In this document: in pieces, positions 20,207-29,229 of the stretch
How positions within the stretch are numbered: the first letter of the stretch is position 1
How the letters are laid out: each line of letters opens with the position of its first letter
Origin: Nocardioides sp. L-11A
GTDB lineage: Bacteria > Actinomycetota > Actinomycetes > Propionibacteriales > Nocardioidaceae
Assembly (NCBI GenBank): GCA_029961745.1
Contig: CP124680.1
Coordinates: 4,216,001 to 4,280,000, forward strand
Length of the DNA: 64,000 bases
Direction: 5' to 3'
Made by a program: the position numbers and the translations under genes
Notes under the pieces: model-generated
Told to the model about the DNA's origin: nothing
Database searches by the model: none
What the model saw: only the letters and a program-made list of their open reading frames with translations

Positions 20207-22159
20207 ATGACCGCAGAGGACCAGGTGACCCCCAGCACCGAGCCGCACCGGTCCGCCTACGTCAGCAGCGCGGACCTGATGAGCAGCTTCGACTCCTTCT
20301 ACCGCGACGCCCGCGACCGGCTGCTGCTGCAGACCTTCGCCCTCACCGGCGACCTGGCCGTCGCCCGCGGCGCGGTCCGGGAGGCGTTCGTCGTGTCCTG
20401 GCACCACTGGCGCAAGACCGGCCGGCTCGCCGATCCCGAGTCCGCCGTCCGTCCCGATGCCTGGCGCAAGGCGCTGCGGCGCAGCAGCACCCGCCCGTGG
20501 CACCGCAAGAAGGACCTCGACGAGGAGACCCGCCGCACGCTCGACGCGCTCGGCGCGCTGCCGGTGGTCCAGCGCAAGGCGCTGCTGCTGACCCAGCTCG
20601 CCGCGGTCACCATGGAGGAGATGGCCCAGGAGATCGGGCTGCCGGCCGAGGCCGCCGAGCGGGAGCTGCAGCAGGGTGCCGCGCAGTTCGCCACCGCCCT
20701 GGCGATCCCCACCTCCGCGATCCCCCTCGCGCTCAACGCGCTCTCCGACGCGATCCGCTCGGTGACCTGGCCGCGGGTGACGATCATCCGCCGCGCCGGC
20801 GCGGCCCGGCGGCGCGCGCACACCGTGATCGGCGGCGCCGCAGCCGTGGTCGCCCTCGTCGCGGGCGGCGCCGTGGCCACCGACAGCGCCGGCGTCCGGC
20901 CGACCCTCGACCGCGAGGCCCCGCCGGCCGCGACCGGCCCGGCCCCCGCCGGACCGGCGATCAGCACCCTGCCCGACACCACCTTGGTCCCGGTCGACGC
21001 CGTCCAGCAGGCCGTGACCGGTCGCGGCTGGACCCAGGGCACCACCACCGACAACTCCTCCGGCAACGGCCTGGTGCTCCCCTGCCAGCCGACCCGGTAC
21101 GCCGACCCGCAGGGCACCGCCGCCTGGGTCCGCACCTTCCGCGACGGCTCCAAGGCCCAGAGCCCGCGCAGTGTCGTCCAGGTCGCCGAGGCGTCCTCCT
21201 CCGAGGAGCGCGCCGCACGCACCTACCGGCACACCCGGCGCTGGTTCGCGACCTGTCCCTCGCCCGACGAGGACGAGTCCACCGTGCCGCGGGTGCAGCT
21301 GGTCAGCACCGCCGACCTGCCCGGCGTCGGCGACCAGTCCGCGCTGTTCGTGCTCCGCTCCCGCACCGACGCGACGACCCATGTCGTCGGCGTCGCCCGC
21401 ACCGGCCTGCTCACGACGGTGACCGCGCTGAGCACCACCACGCCGCCGGCCAGGGCCAACCGGGCCGGCGTCGCCCGCCTGCTGGCCACCGCGGTCGGCC
21501 GGCTGTGCACGCTGCCCGATGCGGGCGCCTGCGCGGACCCGAACCCGAAGCCGACCCCGCGGGCGGCGTACCCGGCCGGGTCGACGCCGTGGATGCTCTC
21601 GGAGATCGATCTCCCGCCGATCACGCCCGACCCGGGCCCCTGGGTCGGCACCCCGGCGGCCAAGCTGACCGAGGACCGGATCGACGTCGGCGCGATCGGC
21701 TGCGACACGGTGCACCTGTACGGCAAGTTCCGCAACCGGGCCTTCCAGGCCAACGAGTTCCGGACCTTCGTGTTCAGCGGGGCCAAGCTGCCGCCGCAGG
21801 TCGGCCTCACCCAGACCGTCGGCGCCCTGCCCGGTCCGGCGGCCGGCGGCTTCGTCACCCGCTTCCGCGAGCAGATGGCCGCCTGCCCGGACCTCGACGC
21901 CACCGCCGGCACCGAGGTCGAGGAGCTCGTCGCCACCGACCAGGGCAAGCAGGCACTCACCGCCTGGCGGCTCAGCACGGCACTGCCCGGCGACCGGACC
22001 GTCGAGTACGACGTCGCCGTGCTGCGTCAGGGCACGGCCGTCTCGGTCCTGGCCTATGTGGCCTCCCCCAAGGCGCGCATCGCCAACGAGGACTTCGTCG
22101 CCGTGGCCCAGCGCGCCCTCGAACGGCTGGCCCGCGCCGCTCCGTACGATCCGAGCTGA
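20207..22159 (+). CDS. SigE-family sigma-factor-like protein fused to a membrane-anchored extracytoplasmic domain
   Basis: 650 residues from ATG 20207. Residues about 22-75 resemble ECF sigma region 2 (DSFYRDARDRLLLQTFALTG ... REAFVVSWHHWRK). Residues about 111-165 resemble region 4 (LDALGALPVVQRKALLLTQL, then MAQEIGLP). A single membrane helix follows (about 205-225, VIGGAAAVVALVAGGAVA), then about 425 residues predicted outside, Pro-rich at first, with paired Cys and repeated A-A-x-Y-x-W/F...C patterns. ECF groups with C-terminal membrane extensions are known in actinobacteria. The -10/-35-binding residues look diverged, so promoter recognition is uncertain. The adjacent sigma and membrane genes show the same architecture in two pieces. 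Confidence 0.7.
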   Translation: MTAEDQVTPSTEPHRSAYVSSADLMSSFDSFYRDARDRLLLQTFALTGDLAVARGAVREAFVVSWHHWRKTGRLADPESAVRPDAWRKALRRSSTRPWHRKKDLDEETRRTLDALGALPVVQRKALLLTQLAAVTMEEMAQEIGLPAEAAERELQQGAAQFATALAIPTSAIPLALNALSDAIRSVTWPRVTIIRRAGAARRRAHTVIGGAAAVVALVAGGAVATDSAGVRPTLDREAPPAATGPAPAGPAISTLPDTTLVPVDAVQQAVTGRGWTQGTTTDNSSGNGLVLPCQPTRYADPQGTAAWVRTFRDGSKAQSPRSVVQVAEASSSEERAARTYRHTRRWFATCPSPDEDESTVPRVQLVSTADLPGVGDQSALFVLRSRTDATTHVVGVARTGLLTTVTALSTTTPPARANRAGVARLLATAVGRLCTLPDAGACADPNPKPTPRAAYPAGSTPWMLSEIDLPPITPDPGPWVGTPAAKLTEDRIDVGAIGCDTVHLYGKFRNRAFQANEFRTFVFSGAKLPPQVGLTQTVGALPGPAAGGFVTRFREQMAACPDLDATAGTEVEELVATDQGKQALTAWRLSTALPGDRTVEYDVAVLRQGTAVSVLAYVASPKARIANEDFVAVAQRALERLARAAPYDPS

Positions 22160-22188
22160 CGGAAGACAGAACTTCCTCCGGATCCCGT

Positions 22189-22216
22189 GCAACCGGGCAC
22201 GGCCCTCCGGCGTATC
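22189..22216 (+). promoter_or_regulatory. ECF/SigE-type promoter upstream of the sigma gene
   Basis: GCAACC (22189-22194) and CGTATC (22211-22216) are separated by 16 nt, which closely fits the GCAAC-N16-CGTCTA-like consensus described for SigE-type ECF factors of Streptomyces. It lies about 45 nt before the sigma-factor GTG, consistent with autoregulation. Inference from motif and position. Confidence 0.5.
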
Positions 22217-22262
22217 CCCCTCGAGAGTCCGCACGAGCGGAACGACACGAGAGGAGGTCGGC

Positions 22263-22772
22263 GTGGACGCGCACGAGTTCGACGAGTTCTACGCGGCCTC
22301 GTTCCGCCGGGTGGCCGGACAGGTCTACGCGATGATCGGCGACCTGGACGAGGCCACCGACTGCACGCAGGAGGCCTTCGCCCGGGCCTGGGCGCACCGG
22401 CGCCGGCTGAACCGCGCCGACCACCCCGAGGCGTGGGTCCGCACCACCGCCTACCGGCTCGCCGTGAGCCGCTGGCGTCGCCGCAAGCGCGGCGAGCGGT
22501 CCCCCGATCGGGCACTGCAGCACCACGGCGTCGCCGCCGCGGTCGACGAGTCCCACGTGGCGCTCGTCGCCGCGCTGCGCCGGCTGCCCGAGGCCCAGCG
22601 CCAGGCGCTGGTCCTCCACCACATCGCCGATCTCCCGGTCCAGCAGGTCGCGGCCGAGGTCGGCGTACCGGAGGGAACGATCAAGGCCCGGCTGAGCCGG
22701 GGGCGGGCGGCGCTCGCCGCCCTCCTCACCGAGGAGCCCGGCCTCACGGGAGGAGGCGCGACCCATGCCTGA
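22263..22772 (+). CDS. SigE-family ECF RNA polymerase sigma factor
   Basis: 169-residue ECF sigma factor. Region 2 is FDEFYAASFRRVAGQVYAMI then DLDEATDCTQEAFARAWAH. Region 4 is LRRLPEAQRQALVLHHIADL followed by the helix-turn-helix QQVAAEVGVPEGTIKARLSRGRAAL. GTG at 22263 follows GAGAGGAGG. It overlaps the next gene by eight bases, so the pair is translationally coupled and the partner probably controls it. Confidence 0.9.
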   Translation: MDAHEFDEFYAASFRRVAGQVYAMIGDLDEATDCTQEAFARAWAHRRRLNRADHPEAWVRTTAYRLAVSRWRRRKRGERSPDRALQHHGVAAAVDESHVALVAALRRLPEAQRQALVLHHIADLPVQQVAAEVGVPEGTIKARLSRGRAALAALLTEEPGLTGGGATHA

Positions 22773-24186
22773 CCAGTCGGGACACGACCCCATCGACGAC
22801 CTCACGCGGTTCCGGGCCGATCTCGGACGCGCAGGAGGAGACATGCCGCTCGCTGCCGCCGACGTGCGCCGCCGTGGCGACCAGATCCGCCACCGGCGTA
22901 CGGCGCTCGTCATGGGCGGCGCCGCCCTCGCGGTCGCCGCCGTCCTCACCCCGATCCTCGCGCTCGGCGGCGACGGCGGCGACCGGGACCTGGTCACCAG
23001 GGACCCCGCCGCCCCGCTCGGCGAGCACGACCTGCTGACCGACGACGACACCGTCCACAGCGACGGAGCCGACTGGTTCCAGATCGCTCCTGAGGACGGG
23101 ACCGCGGCGTTCCGGTTCTGCGAGCGCAAGAACCTCTCCGACTTCGGCGCGACCTCCACGCGGTGGCGCGACTTCGAGCTCCGCAACACCCTGGAGCCGT
23201 CCATCGCCGTCGAGGGCGACGGCTTCCGCGAGTCGATCGGCCAGTTCCCGGACGTCGCCAGCGCGTCGGCCGCCTACGACGCGATCGCCCGGTTCATCGC
23301 GAACTGCGCCGACCCCGCTCCCGGCTCCGTGCCCCGCGGCTTCGGGCCACGTCCGGTCGACGTCGGCCTGGAGGACAGCGAGGCACAGGTCACCGACATC
23401 CAGGCCGGTCCGGCGGAGGACATCGACCCCAGCGGCCAGGAGGCCTATCTCGGCGAGACCGGCATCGTCCGGGTCGGCAGCCGGATCGCCGTCCTCGACG
23501 CGGTGATCGTCGGCCAGGACTACGACTTCGTCGACGGGACGCCCGTCGAGCGGATGCTGCCGGTGGCGGCCGACCGGCTCCAGCCGGGCTCCGAGGAGCC
23601 CTTCGACCCCACGACGGTGCCCGGCACCAGGATCGCCGACGAGTTCCCGCTGGCCGCGGGCTGGCCGGCGACCGGCAGCGACAGCCAGGAGCCCCTCACC
23701 GGACCCCTGCGCGGGCTCGACCCGATCGTGCTGCCGGCCTGCGGCGTGGTGCCGCCGAGCCCGCCGCGGTCCGACCGGCTCTCCGCCCAGTGGGTCGACG
23801 TCGAGGACGTCCGCAACCGCCAGCTCACGACGTACCCGACCGAGGACGACGCGGTCGACGCCGTCGCGGCGTTCCTCCGGGTCTACCGCAACTGCCCGGA
23901 GGGACCGGTCGAGGAGGACGGCACGACCCAGCGCTGGGAGGTCCGGGAGGTGGCGACGGGCGACGAGGCCCAGGCCGTGCTGGGCTGGCAGCAGACCGCC
24001 GGTGGACCCACTCCCTTCGGCGACACGACGCTCGTCGTCCGGGTCGGGCGGGCGGTGCTCCTCGAGACCCGCGGCGGCCACGCGGGCAACCCCCAGGGCC
24101 GCGAGCAGGAGGTCGTCGACGCGATCACGGCGGACGCCGCGCAGGTCGTCGAGGCGATGTGCGCCTTCGCCGATGCCGGCTGCTGA
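22765..24186 (+). CDS. Membrane-anchored extracytoplasmic protein, putative sigma-factor partner
   Basis: 473 residues: a short cytosolic N terminus (residues 1-44), one membrane helix (about 45-67, ALVMGGAALAVAAVLTPILAL), and a roughly 400-residue outer domain with repeated alpha/beta segments and Cys near ASAAYDAIARFIANC, VLPACG, VYRNC and the final AFADAGC. The overlap with the sigma gene suggests an anti-sigma or sensor role, but no zinc-binding anti-sigma motif (HxxxCxxC) is visible in the N terminus, so regulation would have to use a different mechanism. The outer domain resembles that of the fused protein just upstream. Confidence 0.65.
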   Translation: MPDQSGHDPIDDLTRFRADLGRAGGDMPLAAADVRRRGDQIRHRRTALVMGGAALAVAAVLTPILALGGDGGDRDLVTRDPAAPLGEHDLLTDDDTVHSDGADWFQIAPEDGTAAFRFCERKNLSDFGATSTRWRDFELRNTLEPSIAVEGDGFRESIGQFPDVASASAAYDAIARFIANCADPAPGSVPRGFGPRPVDVGLEDSEAQVTDIQAGPAEDIDPSGQEAYLGETGIVRVGSRIAVLDAVIVGQDYDFVDGTPVERMLPVAADRLQPGSEEPFDPTTVPGTRIADEFPLAAGWPATGSDSQEPLTGPLRGLDPIVLPACGVVPPSPPRSDRLSAQWVDVEDVRNRQLTTYPTEDDAVDAVAAFLRVYRNCPEGPVEEDGTTQRWEVREVATGDEAQAVLGWQQTAGGPTPFGDTTLVVRVGRAVLLETRGGHAGNPQGREQEVVDAITADAAQVVEAMCAFADAGC

Positions 24187-24245
24187 GCCGGCCCGTCTCA
24201 GGAAGAGGCCTTGCCGAAACCTCCGCGGTGGCGCATCATCGGCCC

Positions 24246-24410
24246 ATGACCTGGTTGATCGTGATCGCCGTCGTCGTCGCCGCGGGCGCCCTGTGGACCT
24301 GGGCCAGCCGCCACGGCCGCCAGGCCGCGGCGATCGAGCGCGCCCACCAGGCGACCAAGGCCGAGGTCGAGACCTGGCGCGCGCCCCACTCGACCACACC
24401 GAGGTTCTAG
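24246..24410 (+). CDS. Small single-pass membrane protein
   Basis: 54 residues: MTWLIVIAVVVAAGALWTW membrane helix followed by a basic/polar tail (SRHGRQAAAIERAHQ). No clear ribosome-binding site. It ends just before a strong terminator. Short and without a recognised family; coding nature is supported only by the hydrophobic-then-amphipathic layout and placement. Confidence 0.5.
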   Translation: MTWLIVIAVVVAAGALWTWASRHGRQAAAIERAHQATKAEVETWRAPHSTTPRF

Positions 24411-24431
24411 GGCTGCGACCGCCCACGACGT

Positions 24432-24472
24432 ACGAAGGCCCGCCATCCCTCGGGGGGATGGCGGGCCTTCGT
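24432..24472. terminator. Bidirectional terminator between small membrane gene and sucD
   Basis: Perfect 18-bp arms 24432-24449 and 24455-24472 (ACGAAGGCCCGCCATCCC) with a 5-nt loop. Lies 13 nt before the sucD stop on the other strand and 21 nt after the small gene, so it likely serves both. Confidence 0.9.
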
Positions 24473-24485
24473 GTCGCTCAGCGAC

Positions 24486-25382
24486 TCAGAGCGCCTGGAG
24501 GATCTCCCGGGCCAGCGCGGCGGTCTCGGACGGCGTCTTGCCGACCTTGACGCCGACGGCCTCGAGCGCGTCCTTCTTCGCCTGGGCGGTGCCCGCGGAG
24601 CCGGACACGATGGCGCCGGCGTGACCCATGGTCTTACCCTCGGGGGCGGTGAAGCCCGCGACGTAGCCGACGACCGGCTTGGTGATGTTGGCCTTGATGT
24701 AGTCGGCAGCCCGCTCCTCGGCGTCGCCGCCGATCTCGCCGATCATCACGATCACCTTGGTCTCCGGGTCCTCCTCGAAGGCCTGGAGCGCGTCGATGTG
24801 CGTCGTGCCGACGATCGGGTCGCCGCCGATGCCGATGGCGGTCGAGAAGCCGAAGTCACGCAGCTCGTACATCATCTGGTAGGTCAGCGTGCCCGACTTC
24901 GACACGAGACCGACCGGGCCCTTGCCCGCGATGGTGTGCGGCGTGATGCCGGCCAGCGACTCGCCCGGCGTGATGATGCCGGGGCAGTTCGGGCCGATCA
25001 TCCGCGTGGACTTACCCTGCAGGTAGGACCAGACCTCGGCCGTGTCCTGGACCGGGACGCCCTCGGTGATGACCACGATCAGCGGCATCTCCGCGTCGAT
25101 GGCCTCGATCGCGGCGTCCTTGGTGAACGCCGGCGGGACGAAGAGCACCGACACGTTGGCGCCGGTCTCCTTCATCGCCTCCGCGACGGTACCGAAGACG
25201 GGCAGCTCCACGTCGGCGCCGCTGGCGTCCTTGTGGGTGACCGTGGTGCCGGCCTTGCGCGAGTTGACGCCGCCGACGATGGTCGCGCCGGAGTCGAGCA
25301 TCAGGGCGGTGTGCTTGGCACCCATGCCGCCGGTGATGCCCTGGACGATGATCCTGCTGTCCTTGTTGAGGTAGATGCTCAT
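24486..25382 (-). CDS. sucD: Succinyl-CoA synthetase alpha subunit
   Basis: 298 residues. Substrate-level phosphorylation step of the TCA cycle with SucC. CoA-binding Rossmann start ([13 protein letters not shown]), [13 protein letters not shown], and the phosphorylated His in [14 protein letters not shown]. Follows sucC by 17 nt on the same strand, one transcript. Confidence 0.97.
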   Translation of the reverse strand: MSIYLNKDSRIIVQGITGGMGAKHTALMLDSGATIVGGVNSRKAGTTVTHKDASGADVELPVFGTVAEAMKETGANVSVLFVPPAFTKDAAIEAIDAEMPLIVVITEGVPVQDTAEVWSYLQGKSTRMIGPNCPGIITPGESLAGITPHTIAGKGPVGLVSKSGTLTYQMMYELRDFGFSTAIGIGGDPIVGTTHIDALQAFEEDPETKVIVMIGEIGGDAEERAADYIKANITKPVVGYVAGFTAPEGKTMGHAGAIVSGSAGTAQAKKDALEAVGVKVGKTPSETAALAREILQAL

Positions 25383-25399
25383 GTTCTCTGCTCTCTATC

Positions 25400-26581
25400 T
25401 CAGGCGACCGTGCCGCTGGTGTGGGCAAGCTCGGCGGCCTTGTCGGCCGCGCCGTCCATGGTGTCGACCTGGGTCACGAGCGGGTGGTTCAGCTCGTTGA
25501 GGATCGCGCGACCCTGCTCGACATTGTTGCCGTCGAGGCGGACGACCAGCGGCTTGGTGGCCTTGTCGCCGAGGAGCTCGAGGGCGCCCTTGATCCCGTT
25601 GGCGACCTCGTCGCATGCGGTGATGCCGCCGAAGACGTTGACGAAGACCGACTTGACCTGCTCGTCGTTGAGGATCACGTCGAGGCCGTTGGCCATGACC
25701 TGCGCGTTGGCGCCGCCACCAATGTCGAGGAAGTTGGCGGGCTTGACGCCGCCGTGGTTCTCGCCGGCGTACGCGACGACGTCGAGGGTGCTCATCACGA
25801 GACCCGCGCCGTTGCCGATGATGCCGACCTGGCCGTCGAGCTTGACGTAGTTGAGACCGAGGTCCTTGGCCTTCGCCTCGAGCGGGTCGGCCTCCTCGCG
25901 GATCTCGAACTCCTCGTGGTCGGGGTGGCGGACCTCGGAGGCGTTGTCGTCGAGCGACACCTTGCCGTCGAGCGCCTCGAGCTTGTCGCCGGCGAGGCGG
26001 GCGAGCGGGTTGACCTCGACGAGGGTGGCGTCCTCTTCGACGAAGACCTTGTAGAGGTCCTCGATCATCTTCACGGCCTGCTCGAAGACGGGCTCGGGGA
26101 ACTTCGCCTCGGTGGCGATCTCGCGAGCCTTGGCCGCGTCGACGCCCTGGCCCGGGTCGATGCCGATCTTCTTGACGGCGTCGGGGTTGGTCTTCGCGAC
26201 CTCCTCGATCTCGACACCACCCTCGACCGACGCGATGCAGAGGTACTGGCGGTTGGACCGGTCCAGCAGGAACGAGAAGTAGTACTCCTCCTCCGGCGGG
26301 GTGGCCGGGGTGACCAGGACGCGGTTGACCGTCAGGCCCTTGATCTCCATGCCGAGGATGTTGGAGGCGTGCTCGAAGGCCTCGTCGGCCGTCTTGGCGA
26401 GCTTGACGCCGCCGGCCTTGCCGCGACCGCCGGCCTTGACCTGCGCCTTGATGACGGTCACCCCGCCGATCTGCTCCGCCGCCGCCCGCGCCTCCTCGGC
26501 GGTCTCGACGACCGTGCCGAGGGTGGTGGCCACGCCGTGCTTAGCGAAGAGCTCCTTCGCTTGGTACTCCATCAGGTCCAC
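25400..26581 (-). CDS. sucC: Succinyl-CoA synthetase beta subunit (ADP/GDP-forming)
   Basis: 393 residues, ATP-grasp fold: [17 protein letters not shown] start, nucleotide-binding [20 protein letters not shown], and CoA/phosphate-relay segments [12 protein letters not shown] and [11 protein letters not shown] at 26581 is chosen because GAGGA lies seven nt upstream and the MDL start matches the mycobacterial protein; an internal ATG at 26572 would remove three residues. First gene of sucCD. Confidence 0.97.
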   Translation of the reverse strand: MDLMEYQAKELFAKHGVATTLGTVVETAEEARAAAEQIGGVTVIKAQVKAGGRGKAGGVKLAKTADEAFEHASNILGMEIKGLTVNRVLVTPATPPEEEYYFSFLLDRSNRQYLCIASVEGGVEIEEVAKTNPDAVKKIGIDPGQGVDAAKAREIATEAKFPEPVFEQAVKMIEDLYKVFVEEDATLVEVNPLARLAGDKLEALDGKVSLDDNASEVRHPDHEEFEIREEADPLEAKAKDLGLNYVKLDGQVGIIGNGAGLVMSTLDVVAYAGENHGGVKPANFLDIGGGANAQVMANGLDVILNDEQVKSVFVNVFGGITACDEVANGIKGALELLGDKATKPLVVRLDGNNVEQGRAILNELNHPLVTQVDTMDGAADKAAELAHTSGTVA

Positions 26582-26957
26582 TGATACGTCCTCACGTCTT
26601 GGTCAGAGGTTCGGTGCGCACAGCGGCACACCCCCGGGCACGATAGTCCTGACCCACGAGTAGGACGAGTCCGCGAGCCGCTCACGGGTCCCGACGTGAC
26701 CGGGCTCACGCGCTCGCCGTGGCATGTCCGGAGAGGGCGTCGCGGCGGTGGACACCGGTTGCGGCGTTCTCCTGCGTATCCCCAGGGGCGGGACGTACGA
26801 TTTCGAGGCCGTGCCGGCATCGGCTATCGTCGGCACGCACGTTTCACCCGGCTGTCACCCGACAGCCACCTCGGCCGGGGTCTGCTCGGGGCGTCGCCGG
26901 CCGGACACCAAGGTGAGATGCGCCTGCACGAACGTCCCCCCAAGGAGTCAGCAGTCG
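26582..26957. promoter_or_regulatory. Divergent promoter region of sucC and the M23 peptidase gene
   Basis: 376 bp without a supported gene. On the plus side there are two modest hairpins in what would be the peptidase leader: GTGCCG (about 26813) with CGGCAC (about 26838), and GGCTGTC 26850-26856 with GACAGCC 26861-26867. A search by eye for the conserved GGGGGACCC/TGGGGTGAA blocks of the c-di-AMP (ydaO) riboswitch, frequent before actinobacterial wall hydrolases, found nothing convincing. Confidence 0.45.
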
Positions 26958-28124
26958 ATGGGTAACCACCGAGCGGACCACACCGCGCCGCGCCCGGAAA
27001 CGACCCTCGGCTCCCCCTCCCCCAGCTCTCCCGGCTACGTCGGCAAGCGCGCCGCGCGCCGCGTCACCGAGGAGACCCCCTCGACGTACGTCGGCAAGCG
27101 GGTCGCCCGGGTTGCCGAGCCGGCTGCGACACCCGCCCCGGTCCTGCCGGCCGCCACGATCGCGCCCGTCGTCCCCGTCGCCCGTCCGGTCGTCGAGCCG
27201 GCGGCCACGATCAGCGAGCCGACCCTGGCTGTCGAGGCGGTGACCCCCGCACGCACCCTCGACCGGATGCCCACCGTCGAGCTCCCCGCGCTGCGCGACA
27301 TCCCGCTGGCCGACGGCCTGTCCGACTCCTCGACGACGCTGCGCGCGATCCAGCCCGCCGGCAAGCGTCGCGCCGTCCGGCACGCCGGTGCCCGCGGCCC
27401 GCTGTTCCGCGGCCTGCCCACACTGCCCGTCGCCGTCGGGGTCGCCACGATCGCGGTCGCGGTCGGCGGCGTCGTCGCCTCGGCCGACCCGCAGCTGGCC
27501 TCCGCGACCGACCGCCTCACCTCCCCCAACGCCCTCACCGGCTCCTTCGGCAGCGCCGCGGTCGGCGACCGCGCGCAGACCGTGAGCCGCGACTCCGATC
27601 GCGACGCGATCGCCCAGGCCGCCGGCTCCGACATCGTCGCCGAGGCGGAGCGCTCCGCCGCCAAGCGGAACACCGCTCTCACCAGCCTGGCCGCCGACGC
27701 CGAGAAGATGTCCGCCGAGATCGTGCTGAACAAGTGGATGCTGCCACTCGCCAGCTACCGCCTGACCGCCACCTTCGGCGAGTACGGCCTGTGGTCCAGC
27801 TACCACACCGGCCTCGACTTCGCCGCCCCCAGCGGCACCCCGATCCGCGCCATCACCAACGGCACGGTCACCTCCGCCGGCTACGACGGCGCCTACGGCA
27901 ACAAGACGGTGCTCACCCTCGAGGACGGCACCGAGCTCTGGTTCTGCCACCAGAGCGCCTTCAACGTCTCCGCCGGCGACACCGTCCGCACCGGCGACCT
28001 GCTCGGGTACGTCGGCAGCACCGGCAACGTCACCGGCCCGCACCTCCACCTGGAGGTCCGCCCCGGCGGTGGCGACCCGGTCGACCCCGACGCCGCGCTG
28101 CGCCAGCACGGCATCACGCCGTAG
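26958..28124 (+). CDS. M23-family cell-wall peptidase, membrane-anchored
   Basis: 388 residues. A long Pro/Ala/Val-rich cytosolic region (1-150) contains two YVGKR(A/V)AR repeats. A membrane helix follows near 155-175 (LPVAVGVATIAVAVGGVVASA), then a short helical stalk and a C-terminal LytM/M23 Zn endopeptidase: SSYHTGLDFAAPSGTPIRA (His, Asp ligands), AYGNKTVLTLEDG, and GPHLHLEVRPGG (HxH ligand). Active residues are complete, so it likely cuts peptidoglycan cross-links outside the membrane. AAGGAG ten nt before ATG 26958. Syntenic with Rv0950c next to sucCD in mycobacteria. Confidence 0.9.
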   Translation: MGNHRADHTAPRPETTLGSPSPSSPGYVGKRAARRVTEETPSTYVGKRVARVAEPAATPAPVLPAATIAPVVPVARPVVEPAATISEPTLAVEAVTPARTLDRMPTVELPALRDIPLADGLSDSSTTLRAIQPAGKRRAVRHAGARGPLFRGLPTLPVAVGVATIAVAVGGVVASADPQLASATDRLTSPNALTGSFGSAAVGDRAQTVSRDSDRDAIAQAAGSDIVAEAERSAAKRNTALTSLAADAEKMSAEIVLNKWMLPLASYRLTATFGEYGLWSSYHTGLDFAAPSGTPIRAITNGTVTSAGYDGAYGNKTVLTLEDGTELWFCHQSAFNVSAGDTVRTGDLLGYVGSTGNVTGPHLHLEVRPGGGDPVDPDAALRQHGITP

Positions 28125-28178
28125 CTTCAGCATCATCGTTCTCCAGCGCCGTCCGAGGCGCTCGGCGAGGATGACCGG

Positions 28179-29228
28179 GTGACCGACGCAGGGCCATTGA
28201 CCGACGCCGACCTCGTCGAGTTGGACCGCGCTCTGAAGCGCCGGTGGGCGGCGACGTGGGTCGCCGTCATCGGCACACCCATGATTGCCTGCCTAGTGGC
28301 GTTCCTCATCTCGTCGGTGCGCTATGTGTGGTTGCTGGACGAGGATGCGCGCGCCGACCGCACGATGTTCTCCTATTCGTCCGAAGACGTCCCCGCGTGG
28401 TCTCTTTCATCGACGGCGACCATCGCGATCGCCCTCGGGACATCGGCCGCTCTGATCACCCTGTTCGTCGCGACCGTGCTGACCGCCATGGAGAGGGACC
28501 GGGCGCGCGGCCCGGCGATCGTCAACCGGCTGATGCTTGATGGCCTTGCACTGGCCGCCTGCCTGGTCGGATCGATCGCGTGTTGGCTGGCCGCCTTCGC
28601 ATCAGACTGGAGCACTGCCGACGGCGTGGCCGGCGCAGCGACGGCTGCACTATCTGGCCTCCTGCTCGCCGGCCTGGCCGCATCCGCCGAGGAGCGGATC
28701 GAGGCATCGCAACACCGGGCTTGGCGGACCCATCTAGGGACCGAGCGGGTACGTCAGGCCTGGTACGACAGCATCGACCGGACTGCACGGTATCCACCCA
28801 ACCGTCGTCGCACCTTTCCTTGGCGGATCGGTCTACTCGCGGCACCCGTCGTTCTCCTCCCCATGGTCGCGGCCGACCTGGTTGCGGGCGTGGACCATTG
28901 GGATCGATGGGTCGGCAATCTCGCTGTCGTCGACGCCATCCTCACCGCGCTCATCCTCGCCACGTGGAGTTGGCGGGTCAGGCGCAAGGTGGAGCAGGTC
29001 AGGGTCGGTCGCCGGGTCTCGGGTTTGAGCGTCGGCATCGTCCTGCTCTTCGTTCCCCTCTGGGCCTTGGCCCTGATTGCCACAGCGACGACCAACTACA
29101 CCTCGATCTGGGTCACAGTGACCCTGGCCGCGGCGCTGGCGTTCGGTCCACGGCTGGAGGATCACTTGAACTCCGCTTACGCGCACCAACTCCAGCGACG
29201 CGTCAGGTCACTCGAGAAGATCGGCTGA
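28179..29228 (+). CDS. Uncharacterised polytopic membrane protein
   Basis: 349 residues from GTG 28179 (GAGGA seven nt upstream; the nearby ATG 28171 hits an immediate stop). About eight hydrophobic helices in pairs, for example WVAVIGTPMIACLVAFLIS, LITLFVATVLTAM, IGLLAAPVVLLPMVAADL and IVLLFVPLWALALIATAT, with charged loops (EERIEASQHRAWRTH). No family recognised. Codon choice includes more A/T-ending and TTG/TCT codons than the flanking sucCD and pcrA genes, and it interrupts a conserved block, so it may be acquired. It ends two bases before the convergent pcrA stop. Confidence 0.65.
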   Translation: MTDAGPLTDADLVELDRALKRRWAATWVAVIGTPMIACLVAFLISSVRYVWLLDEDARADRTMFSYSSEDVPAWSLSSTATIAIALGTSAALITLFVATVLTAMERDRARGPAIVNRLMLDGLALAACLVGSIACWLAAFASDWSTADGVAGAATAALSGLLLAGLAASAEERIEASQHRAWRTHLGTERVRQAWYDSIDRTARYPPNRRRTFPWRIGLLAAPVVLLPMVAADLVAGVDHWDRWVGNLAVVDAILTALILATWSWRVRRKVEQVRVGRRVSGLSVGIVLLFVPLWALALIATATTNYTSIWVTVTLAAALAFGPRLEDHLNSAYAHQLQRRVRSLEKIG

Positions 29229-29229
29229 C

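Noticed and set aside
26740-26957. c-di-AMP (ydaO) riboswitch upstream of the M23 peptidase
   Set aside because: The conserved GGGGGACCC and TGGGGTGAA-type blocks could not be found; only short hairpins are present.
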